A stretch of DNA of 64,000 nucleotides from DASQDN01 sp963833675 (GTDB lineage Bacteria > Acidobacteriota > Terriglobia > Bryobacterales > Bryobacteraceae): assembly GCA_963833675.1 (NCBI GenBank), contig CAWHYW010000003.1, forward strand, positions 124,001-188,000, given 5' to 3'. The notes under the pieces were generated by a model. The model was given only the letters and a program-made list of their open reading frames with translations, ran no database searches and was not told the DNA's origin. The position numbers were made by a program, and so were the translations under genes. This document shows positions 18,416 through 26,938 of the stretch, one piece after another; positions within the stretch are counted from its first letter, which is position 1; the number at the start of each line of letters is the position of its first letter.

Positions 18416-19690
18416 CTATTGATATACCGGAATCACGGAGTTCCCGTAAACACGCCCGGCCTTGACAGTCGCCATCGGTTTCAGACGCCACTTTCCGGGA
18501 CGCTTCTCACCCATCGAATCGACCATCTCCCAAGGCGCTTCCCTTAGCTCAAACACAGCGATATCTGCGACGGAGCCTTCTTTGAGCGAGCCCGTCCCGG
18601 AAGGGAACGATAGAGCTTTTGCCGGATTTGCGGTTGCGCGCCGTATCACCTCCTCGATACTCATCCCTAGGTGGAGGAACTTCGAAAGGGTCGTAGCCAG
18701 ATCGTAGACCGGTCCATTTACGTTGCCCTGATGAACATCGCTGGAGATCGTGCCCGGCCGTACGTTCTGAGAGAAAGCCTTCTCTGCGGTTCGAAACGCA
18801 AAACTTCCTGCTCCATGGCCGACGTCGAGCAGGATGCCGCTCTCAACGGCGCGCCGTACTTCGAGGAGAATGCGGTCGCGTTCATCGAGAATCCCGCCCT
18901 CTCGACCGTGAAAGCTGTGGGTGACGAGGTCGCCCGGCTTGAGCATGGCAAGAATCTTCGGTAGCGGCGAATAGGTGCCTCCAATGTGAACCATGAGCGG
19001 CAGACCGACGGCGTTCGCAGCTTCCTTCGCTAAACCGAGTGCTCGCAAATCGTTCTCGCCGGCGATGCTCTTACTAAGCCGGACCTTGACTCCGAGGATT
19101 ACATCCCGGTTTTGCTCGATGGTGCGAATTGCGAGCTTAGGGTTCGCATATCGCAGGTCGAGCAACTCGCCGAACGGGTTGCCGTCGGAGAGGGTGGATT
19201 GGCCGACTACCGATATATTCAGCAGAGCATAGACCCGGGTCTCAACCATCCGCACAACGTATTGTTTGAATCCGGGAAAGGTGTGCGCCCCGGCCGAACC
19301 CGCATCCACCACAGTGGTAGCGCCTTTAGCGATGCAATTCGGATCTGCTGGTATACCAAGTGGCGCCACACCGTCGTATACATGAACGTGAACATCAACC
19401 AGGCCAGGCGTCACAATCATCTTCCTGGCATCGAGAACCTGGCGCGCTTCCGATTCCGGGATATTCGCGGCGATTCGCGCGATCTTACCTTGCCGGACCG
19501 CAACGCTGGTTTCGGCTGACAGACCCTGTGAAGGATCGATAACGTGACCGCCCCGCACCAGGAGATCGTAGATTGGGGCGCCGCCCGTCTGGGCGGCGAG
19601 CATGGGCGCTGTTTGGTCATACAGCTTGCAGATCAATGATGGAAGCAGAACGGTTCGAGTCAGAAATTGCCGTCGACTTCGACGTGACAT
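18416..19690 (-). CDS. Exported amidohydrolase/deacetylase-family metallohydrolase
   Basis: A 424-aa TIM-barrel amidohydrolase with a twin-arginine leader (SRRSRRQFLTRT). Metal ligands can be seen in order: HVH in GLVDVHVHVYDG, a probable carbamylated Lys in LGVKVRLS, His in LMVHIGGTY and THSFHGREG, and Asp in TISSDVHQG. The C-terminal beta domain (GSVADIAVFELRE) is normal. Enzymes of this subgroup hydrolyse cyclic amides or N-acyl groups; the substrate is not known. It lies 117 bases upstream of the Oar receptor on the same strand and may belong to the same transcription unit. Confidence 0.82.
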   Translation of the reverse strand: MSRRSRRQFLTRTVLLPSLICKLYDQTAPMLAAQTGGAPIYDLLVRGGHVIDPSQGLSAETSVAVRQGKIARIAANIPESEARQVLDARKMIVTPGLVDVHVHVYDGVAPLGIPADPNCIAKGATTVVDAGSAGAHTFPGFKQYVVRMVETRVYALLNISVVGQSTLSDGNPFGELLDLRYANPKLAIRTIEQNRDVILGVKVRLSKSIAGENDLRALGLAKEAANAVGLPLMVHIGGTYSPLPKILAMLKPGDLVTHSFHGREGGILDERDRILLEVRRAVESGILLDVGHGAGSFAFRTAEKAFSQNVRPGTISSDVHQGNVNGPVYDLATTLSKFLHLGMSIEEVIRRATANPAKALSFPSGTGSLKEGSVADIAVFELREAPWEMVDSMGEKRPGKWRLKPMATVKAGRVYGNSVIPVYQ

Positions 19691-19840
19691 GCGTTTTAGG
19701 GTATGTCAATTGCACAAAGATCGCAAAGCTTCACTGGCTTTCCGTTTTCGTGTGTAACAATTCCTTGAATGATCACGTCGGCTAACATACGATTGAGGGC
19801 CGGCCACCACGTCACACCGCTGCCGGTAAGAGGTTCCTAA

Positions 19841-21181
19841 GTGAACGACACCACGAATACCGTATTGAAAGAGGAAACCACAGCCGGCAGCTATTTCGTC
19901 TCCAACTACCCGCCCTATTCTTTCTGGACCGCAGACCATGCGGGCGAGGCCCTGCAAGCGTTGAATCGCCCGCCACGCCCCAATGCCCCGCTCGGAGTTT
20001 ACGTCCACATCCCCTTCTGTCGCAAACGATGTCACTTCTGTTACTTCAAGGTCTATACCGATAAAGATTCGTCTGCCATCGACGAGTACCTTGATGCCTT
20101 GATCCAGGAATTGGCGCTCTACTCGAAGCAACGCTGCCTTGGCGGCCGGATACCTACTTTCATTTACTTCGGAGGCGGCACTCCGTCATTTCTCTCCACG
20201 CGCCAGCTGTCACGCGTTGTTGATGCAATGAAGGGCGTGCTCGCTTGGGATCAGGCGCAGGAGATTGCCTTCGAGTGCGAACCGGGTACGATCACCGAAG
20301 GGAAATTGGAAATTCTCAAGGGGATGGGTGTGACCCGATTGAGTCTCGGCATCGAAAATTTCGATGAGGAGATCCTGCGCGCGAACGGCCGTGCCCATGG
20401 GGCTAAGGAAATCGATCGGGCGTACCGGTTTGCCAGGTCGGTAGGTTTTCCTCAAATCAACATCGATTTGATTGCGGGAATGGTTGGTGAAACGGATGAG
20501 AACTGGCGCGACTGCGTCCGCCGGACTATCGAACTGGAGCCGGACAGCGTAACCATCTATCAGATGGAGGTTCCCTACAACACAACCATCTTCAAGGAAA
20601 TGCGCATATTGGGCCAGACTGTGGCGCCGGTTGCGAGTTGGGCTGCCAAGCGAGAGTGGGTCAGTTATGCCTTCTCGGAATTGGAGAAAGTCGGTTACAC
20701 CGTCGGCAGCGCCTACACAGCAGTCAGGAATCCTGCGGAGACGAGGTTTCTTTACCGCGATCTCCTGTGGAAAGGCGCTGACATGATCGGACTGGGTGTC
20801 GCGTCGTTTTCGCATGTCAACGGCACGCATTATCAGAACGAGCATGATTGGGATCCCTACATCTCCAAAGTGCAGCAGGGTACGCTACCCATTTGGCGCG
20901 CCCTCACACCGACCGATGATGAACGTATGATACGAGAATTCATACTTCAGATGAAGCTTGGTCACGTGCACAGCGCCTATTTTCAGCAGAAATTCGGGGT
21001 CGACGTGCATCGACGGTTCGATGATCCGTTGAAACGGCTTGAAGAACAAGGATTACTGCGGATGGATGCGGAGAGCTTGCGCCTGACGCGTGACGGACTC
21101 CTCCAGGTGGATACCCTGCTTGATCGCTTCTTCTTACCGCAACACCGCACGGATTATTCACCTATGGCAGGGGCCAGGTAA
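19841..21181 (+). CDS. HemN-like radical SAM enzyme (possible class C methyltransferase/cyclopropanase)
   Basis: A 446-aa protein starting with GTG at 19841 (AGAGG upstream). The radical SAM cluster motif is C60-x3-C64-x2-C67 in FCRKRCHFCYFKVYTDK, followed by YFGGGTPSFLS and the HemN-type C-terminal domain. True HemN has a fourth Cys directly after (CxC); here it is Phe, and SVTIYQMEVPYNTTIF is present. These traits recall HemN-like class C radical SAM enzymes of natural-product clusters rather than coproporphyrinogen dehydrogenase. It is first in an operon with a thioesterase, an AMP-forming acid ligase and an exporter-type MFS protein, which supports a biosynthetic role. The sub-family is inferred from memory of motifs. 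Confidence 0.7.
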   Translation: MNDTTNTVLKEETTAGSYFVSNYPPYSFWTADHAGEALQALNRPPRPNAPLGVYVHIPFCRKRCHFCYFKVYTDKDSSAIDEYLDALIQELALYSKQRCLGGRIPTFIYFGGGTPSFLSTRQLSRVVDAMKGVLAWDQAQEIAFECEPGTITEGKLEILKGMGVTRLSLGIENFDEEILRANGRAHGAKEIDRAYRFARSVGFPQINIDLIAGMVGETDENWRDCVRRTIELEPDSVTIYQMEVPYNTTIFKEMRILGQTVAPVASWAAKREWVSYAFSELEKVGYTVGSAYTAVRNPAETRFLYRDLLWKGADMIGLGVASFSHVNGTHYQNEHDWDPYISKVQQGTLPIWRALTPTDDERMIREFILQMKLGHVHSAYFQQKFGVDVHRRFDDPLKRLEEQGLLRMDAESLRLTRDGLLQVDTLLDRFFLPQHRTDYSPMAGAR

Positions 21182-21187
21182 TCGAGC

Positions 21188-21634
21188 GTGCCATACGAAT
21201 ACTCGATTGTCCGTGAGGTTGAATTCTCGGACACAGACATGGCCGGCATCATGCATTTCTCGAATTTCTTCCGGTTTATGGAAGCAGCGGAGCATGGGTT
21301 CTTTCGATCTCTCGGATTTTCGATACACGCCTCAGGTTCCGATCCGCTCGGCTGGCCGAGGGTGCATGCCGACTGCGACTTTAAATACCCACTCCGGTTC
21401 GAGGATTCCGTTGAGGTCCGGCTGCTCGTGCGCGAGAAGCGGGAAAGGAGTATTGCATATTCGTTCATTTTTCGAAAGTTGAACGACGACCCGCCCAGAG
21501 TGGTCGCGCGGGGAACGCTGGTGGTTGCGTGCGTGCGTTACGACACTTCCAGAGGTGAGATGACCGCCGTCAGGATCCCTGACACAATCTGCGGGCAGAT
21601 CGAAATCGCTCCGCCAGAGTTGCTCGGCTCATGA
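21188..21634 (+). CDS. Hotdog-fold acyl-CoA thioesterase (4HBT/YbgC type)
   Basis: A 148-aa protein beginning at GTG 21188, six bases after the radical SAM stop. The motif FSDTDMAGIMHFSNFFRFME is the 4-hydroxybenzoyl-CoA thioesterase signature, with the catalytic Asp in SDTDMAG. It hydrolyses acyl- or aryl-CoA/ACP thioesters in the cytoplasm. Its TGA overlaps the ATG of the downstream ligase gene (ATGA), so the operon is translationally coupled. A ligase that makes a thioester next to a thioesterase that cleaves one suggests activation, modification on the thioester and release. Confidence 0.85.
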   Translation: MPYEYSIVREVEFSDTDMAGIMHFSNFFRFMEAAEHGFFRSLGFSIHASGSDPLGWPRVHADCDFKYPLRFEDSVEVRLLVREKRERSIAYSFIFRKLNDDPPRVVARGTLVVACVRYDTSRGEMTAVRIPDTICGQIEIAPPELLGS

Positions 21635-22920
21635 GGATAGCTGAAGCTTCTTCGGCTAGCCGGGCAGAGCTTGATATCGATCAGTTGAGAAGAGTGCAAT
21701 GTCTTCTAGCCTCCGTTCTTGAGCACAATCCGTTCTATTCGGCAAAGTTGAAAAACACAAAGGCGTCGAGCGTTACGAGTTTGTCCGAATTCAAATCTCT
21801 CGTCCCATTCACGTATAAATGGGAGCTTACGGAGGACCAGACGAAAAATCCTCCTTTCGGCTCCAATCTTACATATCCTTTGGTGCGCTATACGCGGTTC
21901 AATCAGACAAGTGGCACCAGAGGTCGGCCATTGCGTTGGCTGGACACTGTGGAGAGCTGGCAATGGATGATCGACTGTTGGCGCAGGATCTTCGAGTCTG
22001 CCGGAGTTGATTCGGCAGATCGCGTCTTTTTTCCTTTTTCTTTCGGACCGTTTCTTGGGTTCTGGTTGGCGTTTGAGGCCGCCGCCCAGATGGGTTCCCT
22101 TGTCATCTCCGGAGGAGGGATGCGCAGTCCGGCCCGATTACGGGCGATTCTAGACAATGAAGTGACGGTTCTATGTATTACTCCGTCATATGCCGTCCAT
22201 CTGGCGGAGGTCGCTGTTAGCGAGGGCATTGATCTCAGCTTTGCAAAGGTGAGAAAAGTTATCGTCGCAGGAGAGCCTGGTGGCAGCATTCCGGCGACTC
22301 GGGCGCTCATACAGAAGCTGTGGACGGGCGCGCAGGTCATAGATCATCACGGCATGACGGAGATCGGACCGGTCACGTACGAGTGTCCGTTGAATCCCGG
22401 AGCGCTTCACATCATGGAAGCGGCGTTCGTTGCTGAAATTATTCATCCCGAAACCTGCGAACCTGTGGAACCCGGTCAAACGGGTGAGTTGGTTTTGACG
22501 AATCTCGGCCGGGTTGGCTCGCCGCTGTTGCGATATAGGACAGGAGACATTGTCCGCCGTGCCGAAGTTGTTTCGTGCCCTTGCGGGAGTTCCGAATTGG
22601 CGATTCAGGGAGGGATTCTCGCGCGAAGCGATGACATGGTGATCGTACGGGGAGTTAATGTTTATCCCAGCGCGATTGAGGATGTCATGCGATCGTGCGG
22701 AATTACGGAGTTCCGTGTCGAAACCTTTGTAGAGCGCAGCCTGACAGAAATGAGCATTACTATCGAGGCTGACGCCGAACGTGACAATTGCGCGAGCGTG
22801 ATCGATCGGGTTGTGACGGCATTGCGGAATGCGCTGAGTCTTCGGGTTAAGGTAACTTCGGCGCCTCGCGGCTCACTCCCACGATTCGAGGGGAAGTCCA
22901 GCCGCTGGATTCGTCGATAG
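21631..22920 (+). CDS. PaaK-like AMP-dependent acid-CoA ligase
   Basis: A 429-aa member of the phenylacetate-CoA ligase branch of adenylating enzymes. The nucleotide loop is TSGTRGRPLRW near residue 95; MTEIGPVTYEC and LRYRTGDIVRR are the later core motifs; the C-terminal subdomain starts near VRGVNVYPSAIEDVM. It activates an aryl or other carboxylic acid as AMP-ester and then as thioester. A CPCGSSE segment near residue 313 may bind a metal. The ATG overlaps the thioesterase stop. The substrate cannot be told from sequence. Confidence 0.85.
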   Translation: MRIAEASSASRAELDIDQLRRVQCLLASVLEHNPFYSAKLKNTKASSVTSLSEFKSLVPFTYKWELTEDQTKNPPFGSNLTYPLVRYTRFNQTSGTRGRPLRWLDTVESWQWMIDCWRRIFESAGVDSADRVFFPFSFGPFLGFWLAFEAAAQMGSLVISGGGMRSPARLRAILDNEVTVLCITPSYAVHLAEVAVSEGIDLSFAKVRKVIVAGEPGGSIPATRALIQKLWTGAQVIDHHGMTEIGPVTYECPLNPGALHIMEAAFVAEIIHPETCEPVEPGQTGELVLTNLGRVGSPLLRYRTGDIVRRAEVVSCPCGSSELAIQGGILARSDDMVIVRGVNVYPSAIEDVMRSCGITEFRVETFVERSLTEMSITIEADAERDNCASVIDRVVTALRNALSLRVKVTSAPRGSLPRFEGKSSRWIRR

Positions 22921-22953
22921 TTGTCACGCTAGCCGTCAGGATAGAATCACTCG

Positions 22954-24222
22954 GTGACCTCACCTGCCGCCGTTGCAGTAAAAAATCGAGCAAAGTACGC
23001 CGTAAGCGCTGTATTCATGCAAATCCTCTTGGGAGTTATCTACTCCTGGTCGGTATTCCGAGGGCCGCTTGCGCAGCTTCACGGATGGTCGCAGGCTCAG
23101 ACTATTGCTCCTTATCGATATTCGATACTGGCCTTCGCAGCCGGAATGATTATCGCCGGGTTCTGGCAGGATCGAAAGGGTCCGCGAGTTGTTGCCAGTG
23201 CAGGGGGGCTCCTCTTGGCTCTCGGCTGCCTCCTGGCTGCTTTTTTAGGGAATACATTAGGCGGATTGATATTCGCTTACGGAGTGGTCGCGGGCGTAGG
23301 AGTGGGCTTCGCATATGTCACGCCAATCGCAATGTGCATCAAATGGTTCCCAGATAAGCGCGGCTTTATTGTCGGACTCGCCGTTATGGGCTTTGGTGTG
23401 GGTCCTTTGTTATTCGGCCCGTTGATTGAAGCTCTGATCGGAAGCGATTCCGCCGCTTTTGGAGTTACGATTCCTCGAACGTTCCTTATTCTGGCCGCAA
23501 TGTTTCTCGTTGGTGTTGTTGGCGCAGCACAATTCTATCGGGTCCCTCCGGCCGGTTGGATTCCAAGCGGTTGGACGCCGCCTCCCAAAAGAGCAGTGGG
23601 CGATGAGTTGGCTCCCGCAAGAGCGCTCCAATCCTGGCAATTTTATGCGCTCTGGGTTCTTTATTTCGTCGGAACTTCGGTTGGATTGACCGCGATCGGG
23701 GAGGCCTCGCCACTCCTGAAGCAAATGGCTGGAGCCAAGCCAATCATTTCGGCCGGCGCGGCCCTCGGAGTCATGAGTCTTTTCAATGGTGGAGGACGCC
23801 TGGGCTGGGGCACGATTTCGGATCGTTTTGGCCGCAAGACGGCAGTGTTCGGGATGTGCGCCACGTCGATTCTTGCATGTCTCGGCTTCCTACGGACTGC
23901 TGACGGATTCGGGATGGTATTGGCCGGACTCTGTCTGGCGGCATTCAGCTACGGAGGTTATCTGGCACTGATGCCTTCCTTCACCGCCGACTACTTTGGC
24001 TCCACTCACGTTGGCGCGAATTACGGACTCTTATTCACGGCGTGGGGGCTCTGCGGCTTCATCGTTCCTGGATACTTTGCCGGCATCATGGACAGAGCGA
24101 AGGCCGCCGGCAATGTCACCTCAGGATTGAATGAAGTCTATTGGACCCTCGCGGGCTTATCGCTTCTAGGCGCAATAATCGTCGCCGTTTTACGGTCGCC
24201 GGCCCAGCCTCGCCATTTCTAG
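22954..24222 (+). CDS. OFA-family MFS transporter
   Basis: A 422-aa transporter with 12 predicted helices. GVIYSWSVFRGPL at the first helix, GFWQDRKGPR between helices 2 and 3, and GTISDRFGRK in the second half mark the oxalate/formate antiporter family of MFS. It begins with GTG at 22954, 33 bases after the ligase gene. As last gene of the radical SAM/thioesterase/ligase operon, it may import the acid substrate or export the product. It is distinct from the MFS gene at 13185, though of the same broad organic-anion type. Confidence 0.85.
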   Translation: MTSPAAVAVKNRAKYAVSAVFMQILLGVIYSWSVFRGPLAQLHGWSQAQTIAPYRYSILAFAAGMIIAGFWQDRKGPRVVASAGGLLLALGCLLAAFLGNTLGGLIFAYGVVAGVGVGFAYVTPIAMCIKWFPDKRGFIVGLAVMGFGVGPLLFGPLIEALIGSDSAAFGVTIPRTFLILAAMFLVGVVGAAQFYRVPPAGWIPSGWTPPPKRAVGDELAPARALQSWQFYALWVLYFVGTSVGLTAIGEASPLLKQMAGAKPIISAGAALGVMSLFNGGGRLGWGTISDRFGRKTAVFGMCATSILACLGFLRTADGFGMVLAGLCLAAFSYGGYLALMPSFTADYFGSTHVGANYGLLFTAWGLCGFIVPGYFAGIMDRAKAAGNVTSGLNEVYWTLAGLSLLGAIIVAVLRSPAQPRHF

Positions 24223-24229
24223 AATTTGA

Positions 24230-25138
24230 TTATGCGAAGGCCTCGCGCAGCACCTGTAGACTCTTCGGTACAGCAGTATCGGGCGACTCCTTGCCTTCCA
24301 TCTCCAAGGAAACCCAGCCGCGGAACCCGCCATCCTTCAGGATCTTGGCTATCCGTTTGTAGTCCAGGTTCAGGGTGTACCACTCCCCGCCGCCATAATA
24401 CGTCTTTGCCTGCACAATCGAAGCGTGAGGGGCAAGCTTGGCAATTCCTTCATATGGATCGCCAGGAAAGTTCCCGGTGTCGGCGTTAATGACGAGCCAT
24501 GGCGAGTTCACTTCGCGAAATATGCGGAGCAGTAAATCAATGTCCGTCGTTAGCCCCCAATGGTTCTCGAGCGCCATCGCAACGCCGGCTTTCTCGGCAT
24601 GAGGAAGACAGGCGCGAATCGACTCGACCACCCATCTAAATGCGTCTTCGTTTGTGTAGCCCGGCAGCGGCGGTTCGTTTCCCTTCACTTTCATCAAATC
24701 GTCGAAGGATTTGATGGTTTTCCATCGACCGGAATTCAGACGAATTGCCGGGATACCAAGTTGGGCAGCGATGTCGATGCATCTCTCTGTATGCGCGATA
24801 TGTGTGCGCCGCTCTGCCATGTCGGGATGGACGAAATCTTGATGGATGGAAAGCATTGGAAGCGCGAGTCCGTGCTTGAAGGCTAGTTGTTTGAGGCGGT
24901 TGCAATAAGCCGTACTCTCGTCCGCCATCTGACGGTGAAGGATCTCGACGCCATCGAAACCAAGTTTTGCCGCGTTCTCGATCACACGTTCAATCGGATA
25001 TTTCTCCATTTTGAAGTGCCAGTAAGAATAAGTGGAGGTAGCTATCCTCGTCCCCTTATATGTAACCGGCTGCACGGCAACGGAACTCAGAGGTAGGAGC
25101 GGCGCTATGGCGGTACCTATCAGAGTGCGGCGAGTCAT
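24230..25138 (-). CDS. Exported sugar phosphate isomerase/epimerase-like TIM barrel
   Basis: About 302 aa. MTRRTLIGTAIAPLLPLSS at the start is a secretion leader, possibly Tat. The rest is a xylose-isomerase-like TIM barrel: FDGVEILHR, metal or acid residues in LENHWG, VINADTGNF, and VSLEMEGKE near the end. Homologues isomerise or epimerise keto sugars; in Acidobacteria and Planctomycetes many are exported and uncharacterised. ATG 25138 (AGGTGG just upstream) is preferred to 25183 because it puts the leader first. It converges with the MFS gene; no partner gene is evident. Confidence 0.75.
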   Translation of the reverse strand: MTRRTLIGTAIAPLLPLSSVAVQPVTYKGTRIATSTYSYWHFKMEKYPIERVIENAAKLGFDGVEILHRQMADESTAYCNRLKQLAFKHGLALPMLSIHQDFVHPDMAERRTHIAHTERCIDIAAQLGIPAIRLNSGRWKTIKSFDDLMKVKGNEPPLPGYTNEDAFRWVVESIRACLPHAEKAGVAMALENHWGLTTDIDLLLRIFREVNSPWLVINADTGNFPGDPYEGIAKLAPHASIVQAKTYYGGGEWYTLNLDYKRIAKILKDGGFRGWVSLEMEGKESPDTAVPKSLQVLREAFA

Positions 25139-25299
25139 TCCACCTATCTTACTGCGGGTTCGAAAAGGCGCCGGCACGTTCACGCCATCTACGCAACTCG
25201 CGGCAAAACCGAAGATTTAGCTCGTAAGCACCCATAGGCTAAATTGGAATTAGCCGTTACAGATTTACGATTGATCCAGTATGTCGCTAAGATCGCAAG

Positions 25300-26931
25300 A
25301 TGCGGGCAAGCAATAGCCCATGGAGTGTTCCCGCTTGGGCGTTTGCCGTCGCCGCCGGCATCGCTCTCATAATCGCGTTTGCACTCTATGGCCCGGCCCT
25401 TGACGGCCCTTTTCTCTTTGATGATTTAGGTCTGCCATTTTACGCTCCTTCCTTTGCACGGCAACCGTTGTTGGGATGGATTAGTGGGGTCAGGCCATTA
25501 TTGATGTTTTCTTACTGGCTGAATTACCAGGTATCGGAGCGCGATCCAGGGTCTTATCACGCCGGGAACGTTCTCCTTCACGCCGCGTCGTCCGTTCTCG
25601 TATTCATCCTACTCCTCCGGATTCTGCGATTGTGCTCCATCGACGCGCGGAAGGCCGTATTTCCGGCCGCGATTGCGAGCGTTCTATTTCTCGTCCATCC
25701 GATTCAAACGGAGGCCGTGGCGTATATCGCGGGACGATCAGAGTTGCTCGCCGCATTTTTCGTTTTGGCCGCGCTCGTGATTTATGCAGATCCGAAGATA
25801 GACGTCGTCTCCTGGCGGACAGCCTTAACCGTTCTTGGGCTCTATGGTTGCGCCGTGCTTTCCAAAGAGCAGGCGGCCGTATTACCGGTCATCCTGTTTT
25901 GCATCGACGTCGTGCTTCGGAAGCGTTCGATTCGCCAAACACTGATGTCAGGCAAACGCCTGTATTATCCGCTGGCAGGCTTTGCAGTACTAGCCGTCGC
26001 CGGCATCTTCGCGCTACTGGCGCGCTCTGCGACCGCAGGTTTCAACGTTCCTGGAATTCACTGGTACGAATACCTGTTTACCCAGTTCCGAGTGTGGTTC
26101 ATCTATCTGAAACTCACGGTTGCTCCATTCGGGTTAACTGCCGACTACGATCTTCCGGTCTCGCACACAATTTTCCAGAACGGCGCGTGGATCGGCCTTC
26201 TGGGGCTCATTGTGGGCGGAGCCGCCGCGTGGCGCATGCGGAGGCGCTATGCTCTCGCAGTATTCGGCCTCTTAACATTTGCGGTTTTCCTTCTGCCAAC
26301 GTCGTCGATCGTTCCTATCCAAGATCTCGCCGCCGAGCGCAGGATGTATGTACCCCTGCTCGGCCTTTTGATCGTTCTGACCGATGTGCTGTCGCGAGTT
26401 AAGCCAAGTGTGGGCGTCACTGCCGGCCTGGTGGCGGCTTTGCTTATTGGTTCTGCCTTAACGTACGACCGGGCGAAGATTTGGGGCAGTGATATCGCGT
26501 TCTGGACGGATACGGTAAAACAGTCTCCGGAGAAAGCTCGTGGCTACACACATCTGACCTATGCTTATGTCCGTGCGCGTCGGTGCAGTGACGCGATAGG
26601 GGTTGCGGAACGAGCGAAAGATCCAATTCGAAATACGCCCGAATTGTTGGGAATGCTCGGTCACGCGTACGCATGTGAGCACAGAATGGTGGAAGCCGTA
26701 CAGGCCTTTGAACGCGCGGTTAAAGTAAGTCCGAGTGTTGGCCGTTTACTGGCGCTCGCCGCCGTTTACCGTCAGGCTGGTCGTGAATGGGATGCCGAGG
26801 CTGCGGAACAACGAGCGCTGCGATATCCTCCAAAAACGATTTACGATTTCACGCAGCTTGAGAGCTTCCAAAGGAATCGCGCGCAGACCCGGACTCGATC
26901 AGTTCCGGCAAGCCCAACCGGTCCGAGTTGA
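25300..26931 (+). CDS. TMTC-like GT-C glycosyltransferase with C-terminal TPRs
   Basis: A 543-aa polytopic protein. The N-terminal 400 residues hold about ten membrane helices with an acidic motif in the first loop (PFLFDDLGLPFY), HPIQTEAVAYIAGRSELLA, and the conserved AAERRMYVP loop seen in TMTC-type O-mannosyltransferases (DUF1736 region). The C-terminal 110 residues form TPR-like helices (YTHLTYAYVRARRCSDAI, GHAYACEHRMVEAVQAF). It probably uses a polyprenyl-linked sugar to glycosylate exported proteins. It is a single gene ending eight bases before the convergent CopD-like gene. Confidence 0.75.
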   Translation: MRASNSPWSVPAWAFAVAAGIALIIAFALYGPALDGPFLFDDLGLPFYAPSFARQPLLGWISGVRPLLMFSYWLNYQVSERDPGSYHAGNVLLHAASSVLVFILLLRILRLCSIDARKAVFPAAIASVLFLVHPIQTEAVAYIAGRSELLAAFFVLAALVIYADPKIDVVSWRTALTVLGLYGCAVLSKEQAAVLPVILFCIDVVLRKRSIRQTLMSGKRLYYPLAGFAVLAVAGIFALLARSATAGFNVPGIHWYEYLFTQFRVWFIYLKLTVAPFGLTADYDLPVSHTIFQNGAWIGLLGLIVGGAAAWRMRRRYALAVFGLLTFAVFLLPTSSIVPIQDLAAERRMYVPLLGLLIVLTDVLSRVKPSVGVTAGLVAALLIGSALTYDRAKIWGSDIAFWTDTVKQSPEKARGYTHLTYAYVRARRCSDAIGVAERAKDPIRNTPELLGMLGHAYACEHRMVEAVQAFERAVKVSPSVGRLLALAAVYRQAGREWDAEAAEQRALRYPPKTIYDFTQLESFQRNRAQTRTRSVPASPTGPS

Positions 26932-26938
26932 AGCCAAT

